Shown here one piece after another: positions 1 through 9,228 of a stretch of DNA of 64,000 nucleotides. The position numbers and the translations under genes were made by a program. The DNA comes from CAVQMC01 sp963713505. GTDB taxonomy: Bacteria > Bacteroidota > Ignavibacteria > Ignavibacteriales > Ignavibacteriaceae. The stretch lies in contig CAVQMC010000021.1 in the NCBI GenBank assembly GCA_963713505.1, positions 62,001-126,000 on the forward strand, written 5' to 3'. The first letter of the stretch is position 1, and each line of letters begins with the position of its first letter. The notes below the pieces were generated by a model. The model was not told the origin of the DNA. It made no database searches and worked only from the letters and a program-made list of their open reading frames with translations.

Positions 1-336
1 CGGTCCGGCTCGTTAAAACGAAAAAGCTAATTGTCATAAGAAGGACGAATAACAGGATGTTAAATCTTCTTCTGAATTCATTAAAATAAAGCGAGAACAC
101 AAACTGCTTGTATATAAATATAACATGCAGTTATAAAAAGAATGACGCCAATAAGACTAATGTTATTGCATTATTGTGATCATGCTTTAAAACACACTCC
201 GGAATTAAAAAAAACTAATAATTTGTTTGGTATTAATAAAAAATATAATATTGATATGTGGAGATGAGAAACCACTTTAAAAAACGTGGCAATATTGAAG
301 GCCAAATTATTAGGTTTAAAATTGAAGGATAATTAA
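1..336. other. non-coding leader stretch
   Basis: No convincing reading frame or RNA gene was seen. The stretch is very AT-rich. A GAAGGAT Shine-Dalgarno-like run ends about 7 bases before the ATG at 337, so the last part is the 5' leader of the next gene. Confidence 0.5.
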
Positions 337-606
337 ATGGTAACAGTAATTATTCAGCATGATGTTAACAATTTTGCAGAATGGAAAAAAATATTTGATG
401 CGGATGAACCTAACCGTGCAAAAGCAGGAGTTAATCTAATTGGCCTTTATACATCGGTCAATAATCCTAATAGTGTGACAATGATTTTTGAAACACCAAG
501 TGCAGAAATCTATGAAAAAATAATGAGTGATCCTGGAAGACAAGAAGATATGAAAAAGGCAGGTGTAATTAGTGTACCTACTGCAACAATATTAAACAAG
601 GTTTAA
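337..606 (+). CDS. small ABM-like (dimeric alpha/beta barrel) protein
   Basis: This is an 89-residue cytoplasmic protein with no signal peptide or membrane segment. It opens with a beta strand (VTVIIQHDV), then a helix containing the F-x-E-W-K-K element, a central LIGLYTS strand, and a second helix with MSDPGRQEDMKKAGV before a final strand. That order matches the ferredoxin-like fold of antibiotic-biosynthesis-monooxygenase or cyclase-like proteins, which usually act as dimers on small molecules. No catalytic residue can be named, so the substrate is unknown. The start is supported by GAAGGAT upstream. It appears monocistronic, with about 590 bases of apparently non-coding DNA downstream. 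Confidence 0.75.
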   Translation: MVTVIIQHDVNNFAEWKKIFDADEPNRAKAGVNLIGLYTSVNNPNSVTMIFETPSAEIYEKIMSDPGRQEDMKKAGVISVPTATILNKV

Positions 607-1196
607 TTAAATACTAGAAATATATTTCAATTATTTAATGGCAACCTATTATTATTCACTACACTGTTATTAGAAATAAATATATTCCAATATGAATATT
701 TGTCAGCTTGTTAAATAGAACCAGCACAAAGACAATATAAAATTATTTTACATGTTGCATGGATAATGGGGATAAAATTTACATTTTTGGTTCTAATAAA
801 CTTTAGCCTAAAAAGGAGCCGAATCGTATATTTAATACTTATTATATGAGAATTAAATTCTTTTAAAAACATTTAGCTTCAATTAAAGCAAAAAGTCAAG
901 AATCAAAAAATCCCTGACAAAATTTTGTAATAAATTTCGTTATTAAATCTGAACGATAGTTATAATAAACTGCATATTTATTCTTTAACTGTTTTGATTT
1001 CAATTTTTGGTTTGTTCTCCCATGAATCAAGAAGACAGCCTTTATGCACCCAGCATTTTGTTTAATCTAAACTTGCTATGGAAAATTTTAAATTATAAAA
1101 ATTATTTAAATAAACCTGGGCAGTTGCTGCCGGATTCCGATCTGCGCATTAACCTCAAGTAATTAGGACTTAATTAAAATATTACGGAGCTTAATT
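607..1196. other. intergenic region without recognisable genes
   Basis: About 590 bases with no supported frame, tRNA or obvious hairpin. The end holds an ACGGAGC Shine-Dalgarno-like sequence that serves the gene at 1197. Confidence 0.45.
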
Positions 1197-1850
1197 ATGC
1201 AAAAATTACGTGTTGAAAGCTTTTCTGTTTCACTCGATGGATATGGTGCAGGACCAAATCAAAGTCTTGAGAATCCTTTGGGGGTAAGGGGTCAAGAGCT
1301 TCACCAATGGTTTTACCCCACAAAGACTTTTCAACAAAAAGTACTTGGAAAGAAAGATGGTACCACCGGAGTTGATAATGAAGTTGCAGAAAAAGGATTT
1401 AAGAATATAGGTGCATGGATTATGGGGCGCAATATGTTTAGTCCGTATCGCGGCACACCTAATCCCGATTGGAAAGGGTGGTGGGGTGATAATCCGCCTT
1501 ACCATTTTCCTGTTTTCATTTTAACTAATCATAAACGGGAATCAATCGAAATGGAAGGCGGGACTATTTTTCATTTTATAACAGATGGGATTAATGCAGC
1601 TCTCGAAAAAGCTTTTGACTCAGCAAACGGTAAAGACGTAAGACTTGGCGGCGGTGTTGGTACAATCCGGCAATATCTAACGGCCCAATTAATTGATGAG
1701 TTACATTTGGCAATTTCTCCGGTTCTTTTGGGGAATGGAGAAAATCTATTTTCAAATTTAGACTTAATATCACTGGGATATAAAAACATCAAATATGTTT
1801 TTACAGATAATGCGATGCATGTTACTATAAAAAAAGCAATTAATACTTAA
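1197..1850 (+). CDS. dihydrofolate reductase family protein (RibD C-terminal domain type)
   Basis: This 217-residue protein has the pattern of the RibD_C/DHFR-like superfamily. It opens with a strand followed by S-x-D-G-Y, which is the nucleotide-site start of the fold. A central I-M-G-R-N-M-F element follows. Near the C-terminus, G-G-G-V-G-T-I is followed by L-I-D-E-L-H-L-A-I-S-P-V-L-L-G-N-G. The last block is diagnostic for this family of NAD(P)H-dependent reductases. Many stand-alone members are annotated only as deaminase-reductase or DHFR family protein and their substrates are unknown. The start ATG follows an ACGGAGC ribosome-binding-like site. Length is normal and the gene looks intact. 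Confidence 0.88.
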   Translation: MQKLRVESFSVSLDGYGAGPNQSLENPLGVRGQELHQWFYPTKTFQQKVLGKKDGTTGVDNEVAEKGFKNIGAWIMGRNMFSPYRGTPNPDWKGWWGDNPPYHFPVFILTNHKRESIEMEGGTIFHFITDGINAALEKAFDSANGKDVRLGGGVGTIRQYLTAQLIDELHLAISPVLLGNGENLFSNLDLISLGYKNIKYVFTDNAMHVTIKKAINT

Positions 1851-1866
1851 AATTTTTAATAAATAA

Positions 1867-1965
1867 ATAGACAAGATTAATGAACAACCCGAAGACAAAG
1901 AAATTGCTGAACTTAATTATTTAATTGGTGATATTATTTCAGATAACTATCCAAAAGGCTTGTAA
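1867..1965 (+). pseudogene. C-terminal coding remnant of an unidentified protein
   Basis: After an in-frame TAA, 32 codons of protein-like sequence (residues such as EDKEIAELNYLIGDIISDNY) run to a TAA stop. There is no start codon or ribosome-binding site. The amphipathic, charged composition differs from random translation of AT-rich DNA, so it looks like the tail of a lost gene. The family is not recognised. Confidence 0.35.
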
Positions 1966-2018
1966 ACCGGTTATTTGCAGCAATGTTATAGTTTTTAAAA
2001 CTAATTAATAAAAAATAG

Positions 2019-2396
2019 AAGGAGAATATTCAAAGTCATTTTAATACTGTTTTTTTTAAAATTTTCTCAGAAAATTATAGTGAGCCAAATAAAAATCAGT
2101 CTAAAAATTATACAGTTGCCGGGCAAGTTTTTGTTCATCATTTGGGAGGAATTCCGCCAGCCGCAATCAATTATATTTTGTCTATCGGAAACTCTAATTG
2201 TTTAAGATTTAATAATGATCATATGTTTGATAGTACTTCAACATTACAACCAATATTTACTGATAGTTTAGGATGTTATGAAATCCATACTTCGGATTAT
2301 TACTCTGCAATTTTGCTAATGCACTGTGCAGGTCAATTTTCAGATAGTCGATACTTTAAAATACTTAGAACCAAGTTAAAAATAAAACATCTATGA
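2019..2396 (+). pseudogene. probable carboxypeptidase-regulatory-like domain remnant
   Basis: The frame is open from just after a TAG at 2016 to the TGA ending at 2396, but it has no ATG. The only candidate in the strong part is a TTG at 2142. The translation contains T-V-A-G-Q-V-F-V, later I-P-P-A-A-I, and then F-T-D-S-L-G-C-Y-E-I. This resembles the V-x-G-x-V ... A-x-V ... T-D-x-x-G-x-Y layout of the carboxypeptidase regulatory-like beta sandwich common in Bacteroidota surface proteins. An AAGGAG sits at 2019 without a usable start after it. A truncated or decayed gene is the simplest reading. The family call is an inference from a weak pattern. Confidence 0.35.
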
Positions 2397-2629
2397 TCAG
2401 CAAATCCCTATAGTTCCTAAGAAGTACCAATAGCAGAGTCCTTCGGACAAACCGGATGCCCTGCCAGGTGTATTACTTCAACGATTCGGTAAATGTAGAA
2501 GGTCGGTGTAAAGGAAATATTAAGTAGCATTTTTGAGTTGCAGCGGCTGCTTGAGGTAAATAAACTGAACTGCGCCGTTATATTGCTATTCCTTAGTACT
2601 TTGGAATTAGAAAAAATCGATAATAAGAT
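2397..2629. other. spacer with a possible short coding remnant
   Basis: Positions 2456-2527 could encode a 23-residue peptide containing CQVYYFNDSVNVEGRCKGNIK-like sequence, suggestive of the end of a YwqK/MORN-type repeat protein. It is too short to call. Nothing else was seen. Confidence 0.2.
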
Positions 2630-2857
2630 TTAATTAGAAGGGTTATATCGAAACACTTCCTCTAATTGCACTTTAAATATTTCAGCAATACGAAATGCAA
2701 GTTCCAAAGTTGGAGAATATTTTCCCGCTTCAATTGCAATGATTGTTTGACGCGATACATTTAGTCTATTCGCTAATTCTTGCTGCGTCATTTCAGAAGC
2801 ATTAAATCTTAATTTCCTAATATTGTTTGTTATAGGTAAATTCTTCAATTTAAACAC
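2630..2857 (-). CDS. XRE-family helix-turn-helix regulator
   Basis: This 75-residue protein is a single Cro/C1-type helix-turn-helix. The core T-Q-Q-E-L-A-N-R-L-N-V-S-R-Q-T-I-I-A-I-E-A-G-K lies at about residues 24-46, followed by the usual P-T-L-E-L-A-F-R-I-A scaffold helix. Small proteins of this type are DNA-binding repressors that commonly control the membrane protein encoded with them. Its ATG overlaps the end of the upstream gene by 8 bases, so the two are almost certainly one transcript with coupled translation. No separate ligand domain is present. Confidence 0.9.
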   Translation of the reverse strand: MFKLKNLPITNNIRKLRFNASEMTQQELANRLNVSRQTIIAIEAGKYSPTLELAFRIAEIFKVQLEEVFRYNPSN

Positions 2858-3257
2858 CTCTTTTATAATAGAAAATCTTAGAAAGATTTAGAACTAAATA
2901 TGAAATGAAAAGTGTGGCAAATAGCGAATTAAATAAAATGAATGATTGAAAGATATCATTATTAAAAATCGAAATAATAATTAAAACATTAATAATCGTA
3001 AGCACGCTAAAGTAAGCATTACGATACGATTTCGATTCTATAAACTTGTCTCTCTCGTCAAAACTAATTTTTTTTGATTTAGTAATTAAAAGTAGTACCA
3101 GAACTAAAATTATATTTGCTAAAATGAAAGCAGTAACAAATAAAAAGTATAGTAAAACGAAGTCGTGCTCTTGAAGTGATACAAATAAAAAATACCCAAA
3201 GAAAATAAATGATAAAATGAATTCAGATTTTGTTAAAACTTCTTTATTTAATCTCAT
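2850..3257 (-). CDS. four-helix integral membrane protein paired with the XRE regulator
   Basis: This 135-residue protein has about four hydrophobic segments, at about residues 12-28, 32-58, 80-100 and 104-125. Between helices 2 and 3 lies a cytoplasmic loop with K-K-I-S-F-D-E-R-D-K-F-I-E-S-K-S. The F-D-E-R-D/E loop followed by two more helices resembles DUF2178-type membrane proteins, which are frequently encoded beside a small XRE regulator. No transport or enzymatic motif is visible. It is first in a two-gene operon with the regulator, overlapping it by 8 bases. Confidence 0.8.
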   Translation of the reverse strand: MRLNKEVLTKSEFILSFIFFGYFLFVSLQEHDFVLLYFLFVTAFILANIILVLVLLLITKSKKISFDERDKFIESKSYRNAYFSVLTIINVLIIISIFNNDIFQSFILFNSLFATLFISYLVLNLSKIFYYKRGV

Positions 3258-4031
3258 CTTTAATGTCCTTTAAAATTAGATGTTAAGTATTACATACAAA
3301 ATGTAAAAAATTATTGACACTATGTCAAATATTATTAACAAAATTTTTTATAAAATTTTGGCAATTTAATCCGCAAAATAACCCGAAGCCTTACTTTATC
3401 TGGAATTTTTGTAGTTATTTAGTTTAATGATGTAAAAAATATTGCTGTTCGGAAGTGTAAAAATAATTTTAATAGCTGCTACCGGTTTATCAGCGGAAAC
3501 CTGCCTGCGTTTAATTATTCAGTATTTCGGTAACGCAAGAGTTATATTTTATATTAAAACTCAGGTGTTATAATGAATACCACAAGTTTCGATGGATACA
3601 ACTGGAATTTATCTGAATCAATATATAATCGAATTGTAAAAATATTAAGGAATAAAAAAGCTCATAACATTTTATATAATTTATTTTACGGTAAGTTATG
3701 AAAATCATATTTTGCAATCCGCTCAAACTGCATATCGATTTGACAGGGTAGTGCCGCATAATCTGTAGTTCTTCACATAATATACCGTTGTGAAATAAGT
3801 AAAAGAAAATTATTTAAGCTATCCAAATTTATTTAGAAAAAAGCTTTTGTTTCTAAAAGAACTTATTTATACTGTGTTAATGAAAATGAGGGAACGATTT
3901 GTGATTAAAAAGTGAAATGGGTTGAGCCAGTTTATCTAACTAAAAAAGGCAGTAAGATAAGAATAACTATCTGATTAACAATAATTAATTTGTAATAAGT
4001 TGAAAGTTACGAATTTAGTTTGTATTATTAA
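3258..4031. other. long intergenic region
   Basis: No supported gene was found. The one short minus-strand frame (3568-3759) has no ribosome-binding site or recognisable protein character. The region separates the divergent XRE operon and the TrmB-like gene, so it should hold both promoters, but no clear -33/-7 pair could be assigned. Confidence 0.4.
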
Positions 4032-4072
4032 TGTATCCCTATAGGGAGTTACAGTCTCCTATAGGGGTAACA
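4032..4072. promoter_or_regulatory. double palindrome, probable operator of the TrmB-like gene
   Basis: Two palindromes with near-identical cores sit side by side: CCCTATAGGG at 4037-4046, and CCTATAGG at 4058-4065 within CTCCTATAGGGG. Their centres are about 20 bases apart, roughly two helical turns, so dimers would bind the same DNA face. The block ends about 20 bases before the ATG at 4092, a good position for autorepression. Operator function is inferred from symmetry, spacing and position. A 5'-UTR stem-loop formed by the two arms is an alternative. Confidence 0.5.
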
Positions 4073-4091
4073 TAAAAAATCAATTAAAAAG

Positions 4092-4919
4092 ATGAATGCT
4101 TTAATAGAAAAGTTACAATTGCTGGATATTCCCAAAAGAGAGGCCGAAGTATATCTGGCTCTGCTTCAGAAAAAAGAGTTCACTGCACCTGAAATTAGTA
4201 AAATAACAACTGTGAGCCGTACTAAATCCTACGAAATATTACAGAACTTGGTCAAAAAAGGGTTAGCAAATGAAAGCTATAAAAATGGAATCAAAATATT
4301 CAATGCAGTTAATCCTAAATTAGTGTTAAATAATATAAAATCTGAATTTGAAAAGAAAAAAATAATAACCGATGAATTACAAAAGGAACTGATTGAACTT
4401 CATAAAGCTAATGTCGATACTTCTGAGTCGTTGGATTATATAGAAATATTAACGGAACCGGAACAAATAAAAGAAAGATGGATTTCAATTCAGAATAATA
4501 CAACTTCAGAATTACTATTATTTTCAAAAAGCCCTTATTCTTTTTCACTTGAAGATAATCTAGATTACGAAAAATCATTAATAAAAAGGAAAATTGAATA
4601 TAATTGCATTTATGAATACAGTCATATTAATGATAGGGATGAAAGGGATTTATTTATTGCAATACTTGAAAAATATAATGAGATCGGAGAAAAAATTAAA
4701 ATTGTAAGCGAACTGCCTATGAAATTATGCATAAGCGATGAGACTTTGACAATGTTAGCATTAAATGATAGAATTTCATTACAACCGAGTATAACAACAA
4801 TGTTTGTAAATCATCCCAGTTTTGCCAGTTCCTTAAAAAGAGTTTTTAATAGTTTTTGGCTAAGCGGATTATCATTTAAGGATTTTAAAAGGAATTTAAA
4901 AAAATATATTCCTGATTAA
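4092..4919 (+). CDS. TrmB-like transcriptional regulator
   Basis: This 275-residue protein starts with a winged helix-turn-helix. Residues 1-75 include L-x-x-L-D-I-P-x-R-E-A-E-V-Y-L-A-L-L and S-R-T-K-S-Y-E-I-L-Q-N-L-V-K-K-G-L, the classic TrmB N-terminal domain. A charged coiled-coil stretch follows at about residues 85-115. The C-terminal part, about 120-270, resembles the PLD-like effector domain of this family, with W-x-x-I-Q-N-N-T-T-S-E-L-L-L-F near its start. TrmB proteins are best known as archaeal sugar-responsive regulators, and bacterial copies exist without a known ligand. The palindrome pair just upstream suggests self-control. The next gene encodes a secreted Asp-box protein, but a 90-base gap leaves co-transcription open. 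Confidence 0.82.
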   Translation: MNALIEKLQLLDIPKREAEVYLALLQKKEFTAPEISKITTVSRTKSYEILQNLVKKGLANESYKNGIKIFNAVNPKLVLNNIKSEFEKKKIITDELQKELIELHKANVDTSESLDYIEILTEPEQIKERWISIQNNTTSELLLFSKSPYSFSLEDNLDYEKSLIKRKIEYNCIYEYSHINDRDERDLFIAILEKYNEIGEKIKIVSELPMKLCISDETLTMLALNDRISLQPSITTMFVNHPSFASSLKRVFNSFWLSGLSFKDFKRNLKKYIPD

Positions 4920-5013
4920 ATCAATTATTTAGCACATAAAAAGTATGAATAATTTAATTTTTATAAAATACAACTCAATCAACTAATCTTAATCATCTTA
5001 TAGCGGAGTGTTT

Positions 5014-7377
5014 ATGGACAAATTATTCAAACAAACTTTATTTACATTATTTATGGGGTTGATTTTTTGCAGTATTTCAAATGCACAGTGGCAGACATCA
5101 GACGGTCCTAATGGAGGAGGAATCACTTGTTTAGCAAATCAAGATTCTACAATATTTGCAGGAACAATTTCCGGAATTTACAGCAGTACCGATGCCGGAC
5201 AAACTTGGGTAAATAAAAGCAACGGTTTACCAACAACATACATCGAAGATATTTTTGTAATGCCGGCAGAAATTTTTGTCGCTTGTTATGAAGGAATCTT
5301 TAGTTCAACAGATAACGGAAATACTTGGAATGAAAAAGATTCAGGAATAAATACTACAAATGTTTATTCTATTGTTTCTATTGACACTACTTTATTTGCC
5401 GGAACCATGAACGGAGTATACAGATCGGGTGATGATGGTAATTCATGGAACAGAATAGATAATGGTTTTACGGATCCATTTGTAAATGATTTAACTACTT
5501 TAGGTGGTTTTCTTTTTGCAGGAACCGACGGTGGTATATACATGTCATCTGATTTAGGAAATACCTGGCAGTTGACAAATAACGGTATTACAGGCGGCAG
5601 TATTCATGTTATGGCGAGTCTAGGAAGAACACAGGTTTTTGCTGGTACTTCAGACGGGTTATTCGTAAGTACCGATCTGGGAGCCAACTGGACATCCATT
5701 TCCAACGGACTAAATCCGCCGCTGGTTTTTGCGCTGGGAATTTATGCAGATAAAATGTATGCAGGTATTGCAAAAAATGGTGCATTTGTATCAACAGATC
5801 AAGGCGCTACCTGGAACCCGGTAGACCCAAGTTTAAATAATACAGATATTGGTGCATTTTTGGAACTGAACGGTAATGTTTTTGCTGCCAGTGGAAATGG
5901 TATATATAAATCGACAGATACCGGAAACACCTGGTTTAGAGTTGCAAATGGAATTCATTCCACTAGCGTAAGAACAATGCTGAATTTAGGATCTGAAATA
6001 TTAGCAGGTACATTTACCAGCGGAGCTTATATTTCAACCGATTCAGGAATGTCATGGCAGTCGTATTCAAATATTAATGCAATAGGAATTAGAGCTTTGG
6101 CTCAGAGTGATTCAGGCCTATTTGCGGCAACCACAAATAAAGGCGTGTTAAGATCTTTAGACGGAGGAGCTTCCTGGCAAAGAGTGATGGGAAGTGTTCG
6201 TGATGACTATATAAGAACTGTAGGTGCAAACGGTAATACAATACTTGCCGCAACATTTTCTCATGGTGCTTATAGATCAACCGATAATGGTTCGACCTGG
6301 AATCAAATAGATGCAAGTCTCTCGGATACTGATATAGAAAATTTCGCTTTTATTGATGGGAATGTTTATGCATCTACAACATTTAGCGGTTTTATTTTTA
6401 AATCAACTGACGATGGAATTTCTTGGATTGAATCTTCTAACGGTCTTTCAAATTATTCTTCCGTTCATAAAGTAGTTAAGGTCGGTAGTGATTTTTATGC
6501 CGCCGCAAATGATGGAGTCTACCGATCGACTGACGGCGGAAACAATTGGAGTTTAAAGATTAATGGGTTAACAACTACTACAATTATAACTGTAGGTGGA
6601 TATAACTCATATGTTTTTGCAGGATCAGCCGAAGGTTTTGCATATAAATCTACTGATAACGGAGATACCTGGTCCACTATTAACGACGGATTGCCGCCGG
6701 CTGGTTCAACCAGTGCAATTGAAGATTTTACTTTTGTTGGTCAGAACGTTTTATTGAGTACTTTTTCAACCGGAATCTTTTGGAGACTTAAAGAAGAAAT
6801 ATTACCGGTTGAGTTAACAGCATTTAATGCGCAGGTTAAGGGCAGTGATGTAAAATTGAAATGGACTGCCTCCACTCAATCAAATAATAAAGGTTTCTAC
6901 ATTCAAAGAAAACCGGTAAACGGAAATTATGAAGATTTAACTTTTATTAAAGGAGACGGAACTACAACTTTAGAAAAAAATTATTCCTACACTGATGAAC
7001 AAGTACCGAACGGGAATTATTTTTATAGATTAAAACAAGTTGACTTTGACGGTAATGTTAGTTATTCAAAACAAATAAATGTAAATATGGATGTTCCTTT
7101 GACATATAATCTTGAACAGAATTATCCGAATCCGTTTAACCCAAGCACAATTATTAAATATACAATTGCAAAAAATACAAATGTAAGGCTGACTGTTTAT
7201 AATTTACTTGGACAAGAAGTTGCAACTTTGGTAAATGGAGAAATGAAAGCCGGAAACTATTCTGTAAAATGGAATGGAAGAGATGATAATAATATGAAGG
7301 TTACAAGCGGGATTTATATTTACAGGATTGAGACCAGTGGTTTTACTTCAAGCAAGAAAATGATTCTGCTGAAGTAA
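5014..7377 (+). CDS. secreted Asp-box (BNR) beta-propeller protein with T9SS sorting domain
   Basis: The start is placed at the ATG at 5014 because TAGCGGAGTG lies just before it. The frame also contains a GTG six bases earlier. A signal peptide covers about residues 1-24, ending S-N-A-Q. About thirteen Asp-box motifs (S-T-D-x-G-x-T-W type) follow at intervals of about 45 residues. That is enough for one large or two stacked sialidase/sortilin-like propellers. No sialidase catalytic residues are evident, so a binding or structural role is more likely. A fibronectin-like segment starting L-P-V-E-L-T-A-F leads to the type A sorting domain with N-Y-P-N-P-F-N-P-S and a C-terminal K-K-M-I-L-L-K. 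The protein should cross the outer membrane through T9SS. An intrinsic terminator follows directly. Confidence 0.93.
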   Translation: MDKLFKQTLFTLFMGLIFCSISNAQWQTSDGPNGGGITCLANQDSTIFAGTISGIYSSTDAGQTWVNKSNGLPTTYIEDIFVMPAEIFVACYEGIFSSTDNGNTWNEKDSGINTTNVYSIVSIDTTLFAGTMNGVYRSGDDGNSWNRIDNGFTDPFVNDLTTLGGFLFAGTDGGIYMSSDLGNTWQLTNNGITGGSIHVMASLGRTQVFAGTSDGLFVSTDLGANWTSISNGLNPPLVFALGIYADKMYAGIAKNGAFVSTDQGATWNPVDPSLNNTDIGAFLELNGNVFAASGNGIYKSTDTGNTWFRVANGIHSTSVRTMLNLGSEILAGTFTSGAYISTDSGMSWQSYSNINAIGIRALAQSDSGLFAATTNKGVLRSLDGGASWQRVMGSVRDDYIRTVGANGNTILAATFSHGAYRSTDNGSTWNQIDASLSDTDIENFAFIDGNVYASTTFSGFIFKSTDDGISWIESSNGLSNYSSVHKVVKVGSDFYAAANDGVYRSTDGGNNWSLKINGLTTTTIITVGGYNSYVFAGSAEGFAYKSTDNGDTWSTINDGLPPAGSTSAIEDFTFVGQNVLLSTFSTGIFWRLKEEILPVELTAFNAQVKGSDVKLKWTASTQSNNKGFYIQRKPVNGNYEDLTFIKGDGTTTLEKNYSYTDEQVPNGNYFYRLKQVDFDGNVSYSKQINVNMDVPLTYNLEQNYPNPFNPSTIIKYTIAKNTNVRLTVYNLLGQEVATLVNGEMKAGNYSVKWNGRDDNNMKVTSGIYIYRIETSGFTSSKKMILLK

Positions 7378-7398
7378 CAATTAATAATTATTTAATTC

Positions 7399-7429
7399 AA
7401 AAAGCTGCAGTAAATCTGCAGCTTTTTTT
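7399..7429 (+). terminator. intrinsic terminator after the Asp-box T9SS gene
   Basis: AAAGCTGCAG and CTGCAGCTTT form a perfect 10-bp stem around a 5-base loop (TAAAT), followed by a T run. It begins about 20 bases after the stop codon at 7377. A nearly identical hairpin follows the second Asp-box T9SS gene at 15.6 kb. Confidence 0.9.
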
Positions 7430-7440
7430 GTAATAAAAAT

Positions 7441-7524
7441 TTGAAATTAGATGGCAGTGAGGTAATTATTAAAGATGTGCAGAGAAGTGAAGATATTGAG
7501 CAATTAATTTTTGAAAGGGTTTAA
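7441..7524 (+). pseudogene. short coding remnant, unidentified
   Basis: Twenty-seven codons of charged, protein-like sequence (for example EVIIKDVQRSEDIEQLIFERV) end at a TAA. There is no ATG or ribosome-binding site, and the fragment lies directly behind a strong terminator. It is probably the tail of a deleted gene. The family is not recognised. Confidence 0.3.
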
Positions 7525-7549
7525 AATAATCGCTGAACTTTGAACAAAA

Positions 7550-7581
7550 AACCGGAAGCATTAAAATCAACGCTTCCGGAA
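7550..7581 (-). terminator. probable terminator for the minus-strand propeller gene
   Basis: CCGGAAGC and GCTTCCGG (7552-7559 and 7572-7579) form an 8-bp perfect stem with a 12-base loop. Read on the minus strand the hairpin is followed by a run of T, fitting termination of the gene that ends at 7794, although about 210 bases separate them. Confidence 0.6.
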
Positions 7582-7793
7582 AACTAATATACAATTAGCT
7601 TTTGTCAGTTAGCTTCGCAAAAAAGATAAGAACAAAGGTATTAAATATCAATTTATAAAGGTAAAGATACATCTTTTGGGCTGCTGAATTTGGATAAGTC
7701 TAATCCGCAAAACTATAAAATTCAAAGTTATTAAAATAAATAATTTCATATATTTGATCCTTTTGGTTAAAACAGACTAGTTTCATTTTATGA

Positions 7794-8783
7794 TTAAGGT
7801 CTAATTGAAAATTCCGTAACATACGCAGGGCTTCCGTCATATTTACGTGCAGCAATGAAAAGTTTGTTTAATGCTGGAACATATAAAGATGTTCTTGCAC
7901 CGGAGGAAGTTTTAATGCTTTCCTTTAAGATAATCTCGTTCGAGCTTATCAATTTAAATACATCAATATAACCGGAACCGCACGACACAAAAATAAGTGA
8001 ATCTTTATTATCGTAATAAATATCATCAGCGTCACCGGAAATATTTTTTTTAGAAATCTTTTTTAACGGGGTTTCATTAAAAATAACCAACTTAGACGGA
8101 TTACGGCTGCCTATAAATATTAAATGATTAAGAGTATCCAAAGCCATTGGGAAATTACCGTTAATATTTAATCGAATTCTTTGAATAATCTTTCTTTGAT
8201 GAATGTCGATTAACTCTAATTGAGCAGCTCCCGGAATATTAACAAACATCAAATTCTTTTTTTCGTCAATCTGAAAAGATTCAGGATGATCAGGCAGATC
8301 AATTTTAAACATGATTTTCATGTTGAAAGGATTTATTGCCGCAATACCACCCGAACCATATCCAACAAAAACAATATCTCTTTTACTGTCAAAGCGGATA
8401 TTATCGGCATCCCTGCCTAGATATATAATCTTTAATAGTTTATAATTAGATGCATTAAAAATTTTACAGGTACCATCTTCTGCAGAAGTGATAAATAATA
8501 AATTACTTTTTGCGTAGTACAATACACCTTGAGGTTCCTCTAACCTTGTTATACTGTGTATGTCCTTTCCGGATCTCAGATCAATAACCTCAACTGAACC
8601 GCTTCCAAGAGCGGCGACAAAAAGCCGGTTTGAATTTAAATCAATCGACATATGATCAATTCTTCCTTTTACATTTGGAAGCAAAATAGTTTGATTTTTT
8701 TTGAGTAATTGTTGACTTTGTGAAAAAGCTGTACAACTGAAAAGAAAAATTGTAATAACAAAATATATCATTGGCCGATTCAA
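7794..8783 (-). CDS. exported YVTN-type beta-propeller repeat protein
   Basis: This 329-residue protein has an N-terminal signal sequence (about residues 1-21) containing L-F-S-C-T, which could be either a signal peptidase I site near F-S-Q or a poor lipobox. The rest is a series of 40-45 residue repeats, each with a hydrophobic strand, G-S-G or D-N motifs, and elements like N-R-L-F-V-A, S-N-L-L-F-I-T-S and K-R-D-I-V-F-V-G. This is the YVTN/NHL-like seven-bladed propeller pattern. Such proteins are usually periplasmic or surface binding proteins; no active site is apparent. It is transcribed alone and convergent with the Asp-box gene. Confidence 0.8.
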   Translation of the reverse strand: MNRPMIYFVITIFLFSCTAFSQSQQLLKKNQTILLPNVKGRIDHMSIDLNSNRLFVAALGSGSVEVIDLRSGKDIHSITRLEEPQGVLYYAKSNLLFITSAEDGTCKIFNASNYKLLKIIYLGRDADNIRFDSKRDIVFVGYGSGGIAAINPFNMKIMFKIDLPDHPESFQIDEKKNLMFVNIPGAAQLELIDIHQRKIIQRIRLNINGNFPMALDTLNHLIFIGSRNPSKLVIFNETPLKKISKKNISGDADDIYYDNKDSLIFVSCGSGYIDVFKLISSNEIILKESIKTSSGARTSLYVPALNKLFIAARKYDGSPAYVTEFSIRP

Positions 8784-9102
8784 TTCGAAGGTTTAAAAAA
8801 ATTATTGATGAATGTTGAGATTATTTCTCTTATTAATTAACAAACTGTACTTTAACATAAATTATTAAAAATTCTATTTCACCTCGCTGACCAATCTCAC
8901 TTTAAATAATAAAAACATTATTAAAGATGGATTTTTAATTTCAGGGTTTCATGACGACTTTTGAAACTTTTTTAAATGAGTATGATTTGTTCAATAAAAA
9001 TAAAATCCAATTATAATTAGACTTCATTTTAAGCCAATTTTGGATGGGTCTTTTAATAAAAAACGATTGATTATTAATATAGAATAATTTATTATTTATT
9101 TA

Positions 9103-9174
9103 AGATTTACTAGGGGATTAGCATTTACTGTATCAGCCTTTCGGACACAAGATATTCTATCCCCTAATAAATCT
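9103..9174. promoter_or_regulatory. long imperfect inverted repeat upstream of the hybrid sensor gene
   Basis: AGATTTACTAGGGGATTAG at 9103-9121 pairs with CTATCCCCTAATAAATCT at 9157-9174, with one mismatch and one bulged base, around a 35-base spacer. It lies in the 412-base gap between divergent genes and about 55 bases before the likely start at 9229. It could be a bipartite operator for a dimeric regulator such as the AraC-type output domain of this system, or a stem-loop in the leader RNA. No further gene is visible in 8784-9228. Confidence 0.5.
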
Positions 9175-9228
9175 CATACATTTATCCTTTTAATTGTGTT
9201 AATAGTAATTTCTGAAAAAGGGGTCATT

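Noticed and set aside
3568..3759. Minus-strand 63-codon frame in the long intergenic region
   Set aside because: No ribosome-binding site, no recognisable protein pattern, and composition like the surrounding non-coding DNA.
5014..7377. Sialidase enzyme
   Set aside because: Asp-box motifs occur in many non-enzymatic propellers, and the Arg triad and other catalytic residues of sialidases are not evident.
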